In this document: positions 45,483-55,599 of the stretch, piece by piece
How positions within the stretch are numbered: position 1 is the first letter of the stretch
How the letters are laid out: the number at the start of each line of letters is the position of its first letter
Origin: Mytilisepta virgata
Taxonomy: Eukaryota; Mollusca; Bivalvia; Mytilida; Mytilidae
Assembly (NCBI GenBank): GCA_028015205.1
Contig: JAPWFG010000022.1
Span: 2,790,001-2,854,000 of the forward strand
DNA: 64,000 nucleotides
Direction: 5' to 3'
Notes under the pieces: model-generated
Database searches by the model: none
What the model was told of the DNA's origin: nothing
What the model saw: only the letters and a program-made list of their open reading frames with translations
Position numbers and translations under genes: made by a program

Positions 45483-46659
45483 GGTAATTTTATACTGTTT
45501 CGTTGCCCTTGTTCCCCGCCCGCCTCGGAGCAGCACCAATACGATGTATACCTGCCGCATTTGCGACAGGCACTAGGGCTACAAGGGCAAGATACTCGCA
45601 TAGAGTACTTTTATATAGACACAAGCTTCGTGTCGGGGGTTACCCGACGAAACAACTGTCCAAAGTGGCGTCTACACGATTGACCCATAAGCCACCGCCT
45701 TCTTGAACCCAACCTACATAAATGGTACTATTGTTGTACATTTTGGAAGCAGGTCAAGTTCAAGGGCTTGGCGTGACCAGCCGATTGATCAGGACCGGGC
45801 CCATCCGACCGCCCGTTTAAGATAAAGTAAGGGCCAAAGTGGCGTGTTTCAGCTACCAGGATCCCGTCCTCTATCCTTACGGGTATCCACACACGGCAAA
45901 CATGTGGCCTCATTAAGCCGAGGAAGCCTTACCCCATTAGCCACCGCCTTCTCCGCTGATTCCGTCATTATCTTCAAAGACCCCAGAACCGAAACATCAA
46001 CCTCGTGCGATACATGCATACCACCCTTACCCGACCCATTGTATCGAGGCGTCATTAAGGGTTCATTTGGGTCTTTTCAGACAACCACGAGAAAGCAGCA
46101 GAGGGCAAGACATGACCAGTTTTGGCTGGACCGGGGTAATCCAGCCATTCATGAGCTGGGTGTGTAAAATATGTGTGTGAATAAACCAAATGGAAAAAAT
46201 CAAATCTATTGTATTGAACAAAAGTAATCATGTTGAATAAAAAGATTAGCTAAATAGTAAGATAGTAGAAAAATAATAAATAAACAAATAACTGAAATAA
46301 ATAATAATTTTGAGCCTGTTGAATTTTGTGACCCTTAAGCCAACACCAATCCATAAATCAGTAATTTGGAATTTTAACCATATTGAGCAGGAGAAGACAA
46401 AAAAAAAAACATTATATAGTGATGTAAAGGAATGGTGTGACCAGCCGATTGACCGAATCGGGTCCATCCGGCCTCCCGTCTAGGTAAAGATTGTGCCCCA
46501 GATGGTGATCGGAACCGTTTTCCCGGCCATCCAGGAACACTCCCTATTACCGACACGGGTGTGCGACACACGGCAAACATGTCGCCTCTTTAGGGGCCTC
46601 TTACGCCAAGCCGAGGAGCTGTGGGCCTATTCTATTGTGTCCCCGGGACCCACACGGGG
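45483..46659 (-). promoter_or_regulatory. LINE-2 5' UTR
   Basis: The short-form 5' UTR, with the two diverged modules ('catgtttgccgtgtg' in each). Strongly conserved with LINE-1 and LINE-4. Confidence 0.6.
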
Positions 46660-47711
46660 TATTTGAAGAAAGAGAAGTGTCAGACGTTTGTGAAGAATTG
46701 GATGTAGACTGTTTAGGATGAGAAGATTTCCCACTTGCTTGGTTGGGTTTGACGGTGAGAACCGGAAATTCTGTTCCGTCAGGCCATGTGAAATCAGTTT
46801 GAGTTGCAAAGGATCTATTGGTTTTAGGTGATTTAACTTTATCAGCGTATGATGTTGTAGGAGTAGAGTTGTTAGAGGCAGAGACCATTTTTTTTGCTTC
46901 CTGATAGCTTATACCTTTTTCTACTTTCGTTTTCTGAATTTCAAGCTCTGTTTTGTAAAATTGAAAGTTTCTGGAATTGGCCATATGATCTAGTCCGCAA
47001 TTTACACATTTAACTGGCCGTCACAATCAAAATTGGAGTGGCCCTCTACAGAACATTTGACACACTTTTCAATACCTCTACATGAACTCTTACCGAGCCC
47101 AAATTTCTGGCATTTGAAGCAACGGGTAGAGTTAGGTATGAAAGTGTCAACTTTGATTCTGTAGGGACCTATGAAGATATGTTCAGGCACACGGGTAAGG
47201 TCAAAAGTGATGAGATAAGTGTTAAGTTTAATAATATTACCTTCATGTCGTTTTGTAAACCTTTTGACTTTGGAAACATTTTGAGATTTCAGTTCTTCAC
47301 ATGTATCTTCTTCCGTCAACTCAGCTAAATCACGGTCTCTGTCTCTAATCACACCCTGGCATGAATTCAGTGATCTATGAGGTGTAACAGAGATTTGGAC
47401 ATCAGAAATTGTTGTAAGAGAGAGTAAATTTTTGGCCTGTTGTGGTCTGAGACATTCAACTAACAGATTTCAGTTTCTCATTTTTGTAACTTTTTTAAGC
47501 TGGCCGGCACAGCCTTGTAACGTTTTTTTGATAACAAAAGGAGAAATTTTAGTGACAGGTTTTGCATTGTTTACTGATGTAATAACTAAAAATTTTGGAA
47601 AATTGTCCGAAAAAAGTATTTGGTAACTTAGCTGCATGTTCTTCATCATCACTGATTTCTAATTTTCGTTTGTTTGTTGATTGGTTGGTTTTTTTTGTTT
47701 TCAAAGTCCAT
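46660..47711 (-). pseudogene. LINE-3 ORF1, truncated and frameshifted
   Basis: Starts at the ACCATGG ATG (47711). The pieces SPFVIKKTLQGCAG, RPQQAKNLLSL-like, CFKCQKFGLGKSSC, CVKCSVEGHSNFDC and ATQTDFTWPDGTEF lie in more than one frame, with breaks near 47000 and 47470. The sequence ends at SSQTSDTSLSS where LINE-2 begins. It resembles LINE-5 ORF1 in its distal part. Confidence 0.75.
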
Positions 47712-48042
47712 GGTGATATATTTATGTTTCGTTACCCTAGCTCCACGCCCATCTCGGAGCTGCATCAACACGATGTATGCTTGCCACATTTGCGACAAGC
47801 GTGATACATACATCGCCTTGATGCACTATAGCATCCATGATGGATACCAGAATACATCAAAACGACGCACGCCCGCCACATCTGCGACAAGCACCAGGGA
47901 TACTAGAATAAGATACTCGCATAGAGTACCTCTTAATGGGCGCAAGCCTTGTGCCAGGGGTTGCCCAGCAAGACAACCGCCCAAAGTAACATCTACACGA
48001 TTGACCCATGAGCCACCGCCTTCTTGAACCCAACCTAATAAG

Positions 48043-48555
48043 TAGGCTTTTTACTTGACGTTTTTCATTAGGTAAAGCGTAAACTTCATAAAATTAAAAC
48101 ACAAAATAGGAGTTGAAGCTATATGTTTAGCATTGATTAGCAGTTGACCATTAAAATATATTTATCTTAACAAGGTATGTTTCAAATTTTAACAAGATAT
48201 ATTGAGCACATCGAAGTCGACACGTTTTTTAATTTACCCGAAAATTGCTAATTTTGTGATTTTTCGTGCATATTTGATTTTTTTATGGACAAGGCGACAT
48301 AACTCCAGAACAATATATGACTTTAATAAGGTAACAGTACAGAGGAGCCTACGGAAATTTTAGTCTAGTGACTCTTTTCAGCAAATTCAAACTTTCTGTG
48401 ACAGATACAAAGAACTTGGCAATATTTTGTAACCATTTTAGTAGCAATGATTTAAGTTTTTTAAGAATAATTATGAATATTTACACTGGAAACAATAAGA
48501 AAAATGTTTTGATGTACTTATTAATAAAGTTTCATTTTTTTAAGTAGAAAGGCTA
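48043..48555. mobile_element. 513 bp MITE-like element in the LINE-3 5' UTR
   Basis: It is absent from the other LINE copies at the same place. Ends: TAGGCTTTTTACTTGA and, reverse-complemented, TAGCCTTTCTACTTAA (13 of 16 match). It is flanked by a 7 bp direct repeat 'taataag' (48036-48042 and 48556-48562). AT-rich, no ORF of note, so non-autonomous. The superfamily is not assigned. Confidence 0.7.
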
Positions 48556-49494
48556 TAATAAGTGGTACTATTGTTGTACATTTTGGAAATAGGTCAAGTT
48601 CAAGGGCTTGGCGTGATCAGCCGATTGATCAGGACCGGGCCCATCCGACCGCCCGTTTAAGATAAAGTAAGGGCCAAAGTGGCGTGTTTCAGCCACCAGG
48701 ATCCCGTCCTCTATCCGAAAGGGTATCCACACACGGCAAACATGTGGCCTCATTAAGCCGAGGAAGCTTTGCCCCATTAGCCACCGCCTTCTCCCCGTTT
48801 CCGTCAGTGGTTAGTCTCCAAGACCAAGGAACCCAAACATCAACCTATGTGATACATGCATTCCGCCCATCCAATACCACTGTATCTAGGTGTCATTGAG
48901 GGTTCCTTTGGATGTTTTCAAATAACCACGAGGAAACAGAAGAGGGCAAGTCATGACCAGTTTTGGCTGGACCGGGGTCATCCAGCCATTTCGTGAACAG
49001 GGTGTAGAAAATGATAATAATCTAAAAGACATCAAAACAACATGATAATGTAGGCAGTTCTTCAAAAGCCGAAATATAATATTTTAGACGTAATACCAAT
49101 AAAAAACAAAACAAAACAATGATAAAGAAGAAAATGCCGAACTTAAAAAGTAAATAATTTTGAGCCTGTTGAGGTATGTGACCCATAAACCAGCAACAAT
49201 CCCGCAAATCAGCAATTTAGAATTTCGAAGAATCAATTTGGATGAAAAAAAATACGTAGAAAGTGTTACAATAGGGATTGATGTGACCAGCCGATTGGCC
49301 GAATCGGGTCCATCCGGCCTCCCGTCTAGGTAAAGATTGTGCCCCAGATGGTGATCGGAACCGTTTATCCGGCCATCCAGGAACACTCCCTGTTACCGAC
49401 ACGGGTTTGCGACACACGGCAAACATGTCGCCTCTTACGCCAAGCCGAGGAGCTGTGGGCCTATTCTATTGTGTCCCCGGGACCCACACGGGGG

Positions 49495-49849
49495 ATCAAC
49501 GTATCGATTATTGTTTGAAGGTAAATTAAAATTAATTACTGTGTATATTATAAACCAATATTTGTACTCTATGGTATTAATCAACTTTAATTGCCAATTA
49601 AACATGAAATAAAAACAAAGAAAGTTGTATTGTATAACTGTGGTTATAGCCCAATTAGCAATTAGAAAAAATTCTCAAAAATTGTGTTTTTATAAAAAGG
49701 ATACGAGATTTAAGTTTTCTTAAATTTACAAAATTGTTTTTCTTAGATGAAAACGACGTAAATAAATTTTAATTGGATCATTTATTTTTGTTGTCTTAGA
49801 TGAAAACGATATACAAGTTTAATTTTTTTTTCAACCCATTATTATTTTC
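49495..49849. other. Gene-free spacer
   Basis: AT-rich, nothing recognised. 'cttagatgaaaacga' occurs twice (49744 and 49796). Confidence 0.35.
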
Positions 49850-50062
49850 ATGATGGTTTTCTATCCGTGTATTCAATGTGATGAGGAGTGTCTCAATGGC
49901 ACAATTCAGTGTCCTATTTGTGGTAAGTGGATTCATAGTGATTGTGTTCCCACGAGTGATAATTTCCTGGAGGAATGGTCGGATGCCAACATGACGTTCA
50001 TTTGCAGAAAATGTTGTTTCACGGATGGAAATTTCAATGCTACTAAGTCACTTGCAAGCTAA
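49850..50062 (+). CDS. Small PHD-finger-like ORF
   Basis: 70 residues. Cysteines and histidine are spaced C7-x2-C10-x10-C21-x2-C24-x4-H29-x2-C32-x19-C52-x2-C55, a C4HC3 PHD-type zinc finger (CPICGKWIHSDC). PHD fingers read histone tails. In invertebrate transposons a lone PHD finger is often the N-terminus of a larger protein, so this may be a remnant cut off by repeat and LINE insertion at 50086 and 50538. It could also be a stand-alone small gene; no splice donor stood out. Confidence 0.4.
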   Translation: MMVFYPCIQCDEECLNGTIQCPICGKWIHSDCVPTSDNFLEEWSDANMTFICRKCCFTDGNFNATKSLAS

Positions 50063-50085
50063 GAAACTCTTTTAATTATATGTAT

Positions 50086-50537
50086 TTAATTACTTACCCG
50101 CCCCCCTCCAGGGGGAGGGTAAGTATTGTATTCACTTTTGTCGGTCAAAAGTTTTCTCTGTTACCGGTTTCCCCTGAAAACTACATAACCCAGAGAGCTC
50201 AATTTTTTATGTAATGTCTGTCTCATATAGTGCTATCGACGTACATTCTTATTTTTTTCGATTAAATCTTTATTAACTAGAAAATCACTAATTAGTGTTT
50301 CTTTGTTCAAAATTTCTATAAATAACTCGCCTAATACTGTTACAATGTCTGCAGCCGATAGATAAGCCAGGAATTTATCATGTATTTATGTATGTCATAG
50401 AAGAGTGTAACGTGTTACATACTTTATTTTCCCATTAGACTTTTGTCGGTCATAGAATTTTCTCTGTTACCGTTTGAGATTTATATTTTTAATTGTCTGT
50501 CTCCATTGGTGCTTTCGACGTACATTCTTATTTTATT
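50086..50537 (+). repeat. Family E repeat with hairpin head
   Basis: The head CTTACCC ... GGGTAAG with a C/G-rich inner stem (about 50093-50130) is followed by units 'ttttgtcggtca', 'ttttctctgttaccg' and 'cgacgtacattctta' that recur about 280-304 bp apart. The 5' end of LINE-4 truncates it. Confidence 0.55.
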
Positions 50538-51721
50538 CCCCCGTGTGGGTCCCGGGGACACAATAGAATAGGCCCACAGCTCCTCGGCTTGGCGTAAGAG
50601 GCCCCTAAAGAGGCGACATGTTTGCCGTGTGTCGCAAACCCGTGTCGGTAATAGGGAGTGTTCCTGGATGGCCGGAAAAGCGGTTCCGATCACCATCTAG
50701 GGCACAATCTTTACCTAGACGGGAGGCCGGATGGACCCGATTCGGCCAATCGGCTGGTCACATCAATCCCTTTTGTTACACACTATTATATATATATATT
50801 TTTTTCTCCAAATTGATTAATAGGAATTCTAAATTGCTGCTTGACGGGATTGGTGTTGGCTTATGGGTCAAACCTCGACATGCTCAAATTTTTACTTTTG
50901 AATTTTGAACTTTATTTTTTAGTAGTATTTTTGTTTTCTTATTTTATATCCGAATATTTAATTTTGAAATTTTTGTATAATTGGGTAGTTTTTCATCCCC
51001 TTCAATTTTCACGTACTTTTGGCTTGCTTATTTTTTAATTTTGATTAATATTTACACCCAGTTCCAAGAATGGCTGGATGACCCCGGTCCAGCTAAAAAC
51101 CGGTCATGTCTTGCCCTCTGCTTTTTCTCGTGGTTATTCGAAAAGATCCAATGGAACCCTCAATGACACCTAGATACAATAGGCTGCATGTATCATATAG
51201 GTTGATGTTTGGGTTCCGGGGTCTTGGAAGGTAACCACTGACGGAATCGCGGAGAAGGCGGTGGCTAATGGGGCAAGGCTTCCTCGGCTTAATGAGGCCA
51301 CATGTTTGCCGTGTGTGGATACCCGTACGGATAGAGGACGGGATCCTGGTGGCTGAAACACCCCACTTTGGCCCTTACTTTATCTTAAACGGGCGGTCGG
51401 ATGGGCCCGGTCCTGATCAATCGGCTGGTCACGCCAAGCCCTTGGACTTGACCTATTTCCAAACTGTACAACAATAGTACCATTTATATAGGTTGGGTTC
51501 AAGAAGGCGGTGGCTCATGGGTCAATCGTGTGGATGTTACTTTGGGCGGTTGTCTTGCTGGGCAACCCCTGGCACAAGGCTTGCGCCCATGAAGAGGTAC
51601 TCTATGCGAGTATCTTGCCCTTGTAGCCCTAGTGCTTGTCGCAAATGCGGCAAGTATACATCGTTTTGGTGCTGCTCCGAGGTGGGCGGGGAGCAAGGGT
51701 AACGAAACATTATAAATCACC
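50538..51721 (+). promoter_or_regulatory. LINE-4 5' UTR
   Basis: Short form, two diverged modules, nearly identical in layout to LINE-1 and LINE-2. Confidence 0.6.
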
Positions 51722-53329
51722 ATGGCTTCAAATGAAAATATACAAACCCCTCAAACAACAACCTCCAAAAGGAAAAAGGAAGACAGCGACGATGAAGAAC
51801 ATACAAAGAAATCACCGAATACAGATTCAGGAAAGATTTATAAATTTTTGGTTTTGACAAGTGTAAATTCGGAAAATCCTTTATCTAAAATCTCACCATT
51901 TGTTTTACAAAAATCAATTCAAGGTTGCGCTGGTAGTGTCAAAAAAGTTACTAAATTAAAATCTGGTAGTGTACTAATAGAATGTCTTAGGCCACAACAA
52001 TCAAAAAATTTGCTTTCTTTAGACCTCATTGGAAATGTTCAGATCTCAGTAACTCCGCACAGATCACTGAATTCTTGTCAAGGAGTTATTCGAGATAGTG
52101 ACAGAGACCTTATTGAATTTTCTGAAGACGAAATTTGTGAAGAACTTGAATCCCAAAATGTATCAAAAGTAAAACGTTTTACGAAAAAAGTTGAGAACAA
52201 AATTATTAAACTGAACACATATCTTCTCAGTTTTGATCTCCCGAAAGTTCCTGATCACATCTACATTGGACCCTACAGAATTAAAGTTGACGCATACGTA
52301 CCGAACCCTATTCGTTGTTTCAAATGTCAGAAGTTTGGACACGGTAGGAGTTCCTGTAAAGGTACAGAAAAATGCGTCAGATGTTCTGTAGCGGGACACT
52401 CCAGTTTTGAGTGTGAAGGAGCAACCCAATGCGCAAACTGTGGAGGAGATCACATGGCAAATTCGAGGACTTGTGATCTCTATAAAAAGGAACTTGAAAT
52501 TCAAAAGATTAAGACTGAAAAAAATATTACATATCAAGAAGCCCGAAAATTAGTCTCTGTCTCGAATAACTCAACTCAAAATGGTACCTATGCTGACAAA
52601 GTTAAAGGATCTCCAACAACAAGATCCTTCTGCACTCAAACAGTTTATACCTGGCCACACGGTACAGAACTTCCAATACGTCTCTCAGAATACGACTCGA
52701 AAACAAAATCAAGTATGCCACAACAGTCTTCCAGTTCTTCGCAAACATCAGCGTCATCTCTCCCTTTCAACCACTTTGAGATGGCTGATGTTTACCTCAA
52801 CTCCAACGTTGAAAAACGTATGCGCGCAGATCTTGGAAGAAATCCCCAGAAAACATCAAAAACTGTTGTAAACGACAAAACTCAACCAAACCAAAAGTCT
52901 TCTGGTTCTTCTAACAAACCTCAGAAGCTCTCCAATAAGCAAACCTCGTCTCCAGAATCTTCCAATAAACAATCATCTCCTCAAAAGTCTTCCAATAAAC
53001 AATCTCCTCAAAAGTCTTCCAATAAACAATCTCCTCAAAAGTCTTACAATAAACAATCTTCATCGTCAAAGCAAAATGCTCGTTCATCTTCAGTCGATAA
53101 CGCTAAACAAAACACCGGACGTATTAAAAAAGCAGAAAAACACCTGGTCAAATTTCAAACACTGTCATCAGAATATGGAGATGATGACAGTCAAATGGAC
53201 ACAGATGATTTTTCGGAATCAATCTGGGCCGTCCCCATTTCAGATAACTCTGGTCGGAGGAACAGCAGTTGTTCCCCACAGGCGCGGCGTAGCTCCAGGT
53301 TTTCTCCCATTCGCCCGCCTAAAGAATGA
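51722..53329 (+). CDS. LINE-4 ORF1, intact
   Basis: 535 residues from ACCATGG. RRM-like N-terminus (YKFLVLTSVNSENPLSKISP, SVLIECLRPQQSKNLLSL). Knuckles CFKCQKFGHGRSSC, CVRCSVAGHSSFEC and CANCGGDHMANSRTC. The tail has a helix-like NHFEMADVYLNSNVEKRM and about six NKQSSPQKSS-type repeats, then LVKFQTLSSEYGDDDS and SRFSPIRPPKE. The stop overlaps the ORF2 start (ATGA at 53326-53329). It is longer than the LINE-2 and LINE-5 ORF1 because of the Ser/Gln/Lys repeat. Confidence 0.88.
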   Translation: MASNENIQTPQTTTSKRKKEDSDDEEHTKKSPNTDSGKIYKFLVLTSVNSENPLSKISPFVLQKSIQGCAGSVKKVTKLKSGSVLIECLRPQQSKNLLSLDLIGNVQISVTPHRSLNSCQGVIRDSDRDLIEFSEDEICEELESQNVSKVKRFTKKVENKIIKLNTYLLSFDLPKVPDHIYIGPYRIKVDAYVPNPIRCFKCQKFGHGRSSCKGTEKCVRCSVAGHSSFECEGATQCANCGGDHMANSRTCDLYKKELEIQKIKTEKNITYQEARKLVSVSNNSTQNGTYADKVKGSPTTRSFCTQTVYTWPHGTELPIRLSEYDSKTKSSMPQQSSSSSQTSASSLPFNHFEMADVYLNSNVEKRMRADLGRNPQKTSKTVVNDKTQPNQKSSGSSNKPQKLSNKQTSSPESSNKQSSPQKSSNKQSPQKSSNKQSPQKSYNKQSSSSKQNARSSSVDNAKQNTGRIKKAEKHLVKFQTLSSEYGDDDSQMDTDDFSESIWAVPISDNSGRRNSSCSPQARRSSRFSPIRPPKE

Positions 53330-54316
53330 ATAATATATTACAATGGAATTGTCGAGGCTTAAAAACTAATTTAATTGAACTATCGTTACTTATACAAACA
53401 TTCCTTCCTGTTGCCTTTTGTCTTCAAGAAACTCACTTAAAAGAAAATGATTCTATCAATGTTAAAAACTATACTCTATACAGTACTTACGTTGGAAAGG
53501 ATGAAAGAGCTGCTGGCGGTTCTTCAATCCTTGTGAAAAATAACATCATTCACAGCCATGTTAATCTAACAACAAATCTACAAGCTGTTGCTGTCAGACT
53601 TTCTCTTGAAAAAACAGTCACTCTTTGTTCAGTATATATTTCCCCAAATTCCGTCCTAGATTCTCATCAACTGAACTCTTTAATAAGTCAGTTGCCTTCT
53701 CCTTTTCTGCTCGTAGGAGACTTTAATGCTCACAATCCTATTTGGGGTAGCAATAGGCAGAATGACAAAGGCAAGAAAATAGAGGATTTCCTAAACCAGG
53801 CGGGATTGTGTATATTTAACGATGGTTCTGATACCTATCTCCATCCCGGGAATGGTTCTTACTCAGCTATCGATTTAACTATCTGTGATCCTTCTTTATT
53901 ATTGGATTACTCATGGAGAGTCCATGACGACTTATGTGGAAGTGATCATTTTCCAATTATTTTGGAAAATCTGTTCCCATCGTCCTCTGAGTTGCTCGCT
54001 GGAAATTCGACAAAGCCAATTGGCCTTTGTTCGAGCAACTTTGTCGAGATAAATTGGGAACAGATATTTTTGAAAACATTAATGATCCAATTCTGACGTT
54101 TAATGAGGTTTTAGTATCGATAGCGGAAAGAGCCATTCCTAAAACCTCGACAAGTCCAAAACAACCCAGCAAACCCTGGTTTGATGATGATTGTGAGGAA
54201 GCAAAGAAAAATAGAAAGAAGGCCGAACGACGATTCAATATGCATCCAACCCAAGATAATTTAAGTCACTTCCGTATATTCCGTGCAAAAGCACGTCGAA
54301 CATTCAAACAAAAGAG
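53326..54316 (+). pseudogene. LINE-4 ORF2, 5' part (endonuclease), frameshifted and split
   Basis: The APE endonuclease motifs are present (ILQWNCRGLK, CLQETHLKE, GDFNAHNPIWG, SAIDLTICD, GSDHFPI). Near 53990 the codons for 'SSERVARW' lack 4 nt relative to the other copies, which shifts the frame; the downstream frame runs from about 53990 to 54316 (FEQLCRDKLG ... RAKARRTFKQK). LINE-5 is inserted after 54316. The continuation is at 61066. Confidence 0.88.
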
Positions 54317-55599
54317 CCCCCGTGTGGGTCCCGGGGACACAATAGAATAGGCCCACAGCTCCTCGGCTTGGCGTAAGAGGCCCCTAAAGAGGCGACATGT
54401 TTGCCGTGTGTCGCTTACCCGTGTCGGTAATAGGGAGTGTTCGTGGATGGCCGGAAAAACGGTTCCGATCACCATCTGGGGCACAATCTTTACCTAGACG
54501 GGAGGCCGGATGGACCCGATTCGGTCAATCGGCTGGTCACATCAGTCCCTTTTTGTAACGCGTATATATATTTTTTTTCTCCCCAAATTGATAAATCGAA
54601 TTCCAAATTGCTGATTGGCGGGATTGGTGTTGGCTAATGGGTCACAAACTTTAACAAGCTCAAAATTTCTTTACTTTTGAATTGGATCTTTATTTATTTC
54701 CATTATTTTTGTTTTATTATTTTCTTAATATTGAAATCTAAATTATACCTGTCATTTGTATCAACTGTTTAAAATGTCTTGGTCACAATTTTTGGTTTCA
54801 CAATTTATGAAATATTTGAACAACCAGCTCAAAAATTGGCTGGATTGCCCCGGTCTGGTCACTTACTGGTCATGTCTAGCCCTCTGCTGTTTTCTCGTGG
54901 TTGTTTGAAGAGACCCATATGAACCTTTTATGACACCTCGATACCATGGGTCGGGTTAGGGTGGTGTGCAGGTATCGTATGAGATTGATGTTTTGGTTCT
55001 GGGGTCTCTGAAGATAGCCACTGACGGAGGCAGCGGAGAAGGCGGTGGCTTATGGGGTAAGGCTTCCTCGGCTTAATGAGGCCACATGTTTGCCGTGTGT
55101 GGATACCCGTAAGGATAGAGGACGGGATCCTGGTGGTTGAAACACGCCACTTTGGCCCTTACTTTATCTGAAACGGGCGGTCGGATGGGCCCGGTCTCGA
55201 TCAATCGGCTGGTCACGCCAAGCCCTTGAATCTAACCTGTTTCCAGAATGTACAACAGTAGTACCATTTTCATTGGTTGGGATTAAGAAGGCGGTGGCTT
55301 ATGGGTCAATCGTGTAGATGTTACTTTGGGCGGTTGTCTTGCTGGGCAACCCCTGGCACAAGGCTTGCGCCCATTAAGAGGTACTCTATGCGAGTATCTT
55401 ATCCTAGTATCCCTGGTGCTTGTCGCAGATGTGACAGGCGTGCGTCGTTTTGATGTATTCTGGTATCCATCATGGATGCTAGAGTGCATCAGGGCGATGA
55501 ATCACATCATGCTTGTCGCAAATGTGGCAGGCATACATCGTATTGATGCTGCTCCGAGGTGGGCGGGGAGCTAGGGTAACGAAATATATATAAATCACC
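54317..55599 (+). promoter_or_regulatory. LINE-5 5' UTR, long form
   Basis: It has the two diverged modules plus an extra ~100 bp partial duplication near ORF1 ('gcttgtcgca(g/a)atgtg' at about 55418 and 55513). LINE-3 shares the long form; LINE-1, -2 and -4 lack it. Confidence 0.6.

Larger units (their letters stand above)
40051..46659 (-). mobile_element. LINE-2: near-complete copy of the same LINE family
   Basis: About 6.6 kb with the standard order: 5' UTR (45483-46659), ORF1, ORF2, 3' stem-loop and (AATC)n tail. The 5' end begins CCCCGTGTGGGTCCC. Only one lesion (a T-run insertion in ORF2) was seen. LINE-3 sequence flanks both ends, but it is not contiguous, and I found no convincing target duplication. 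Confidence 0.88.
46660..49494 (-). mobile_element. LINE-3: 5' portion of another copy, with a MITE inside
   Basis: It holds the 5' end (CCCCCGTGTGGG at 49494), a long-form 5' UTR and a broken ORF1, and stops at 46660 where LINE-2's 5' end begins. A 513 bp element (48043-48555) interrupts the 5' UTR. A 10 bp loss ('tttaggggcc') is seen in the first module near 49430. Confidence 0.82.
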
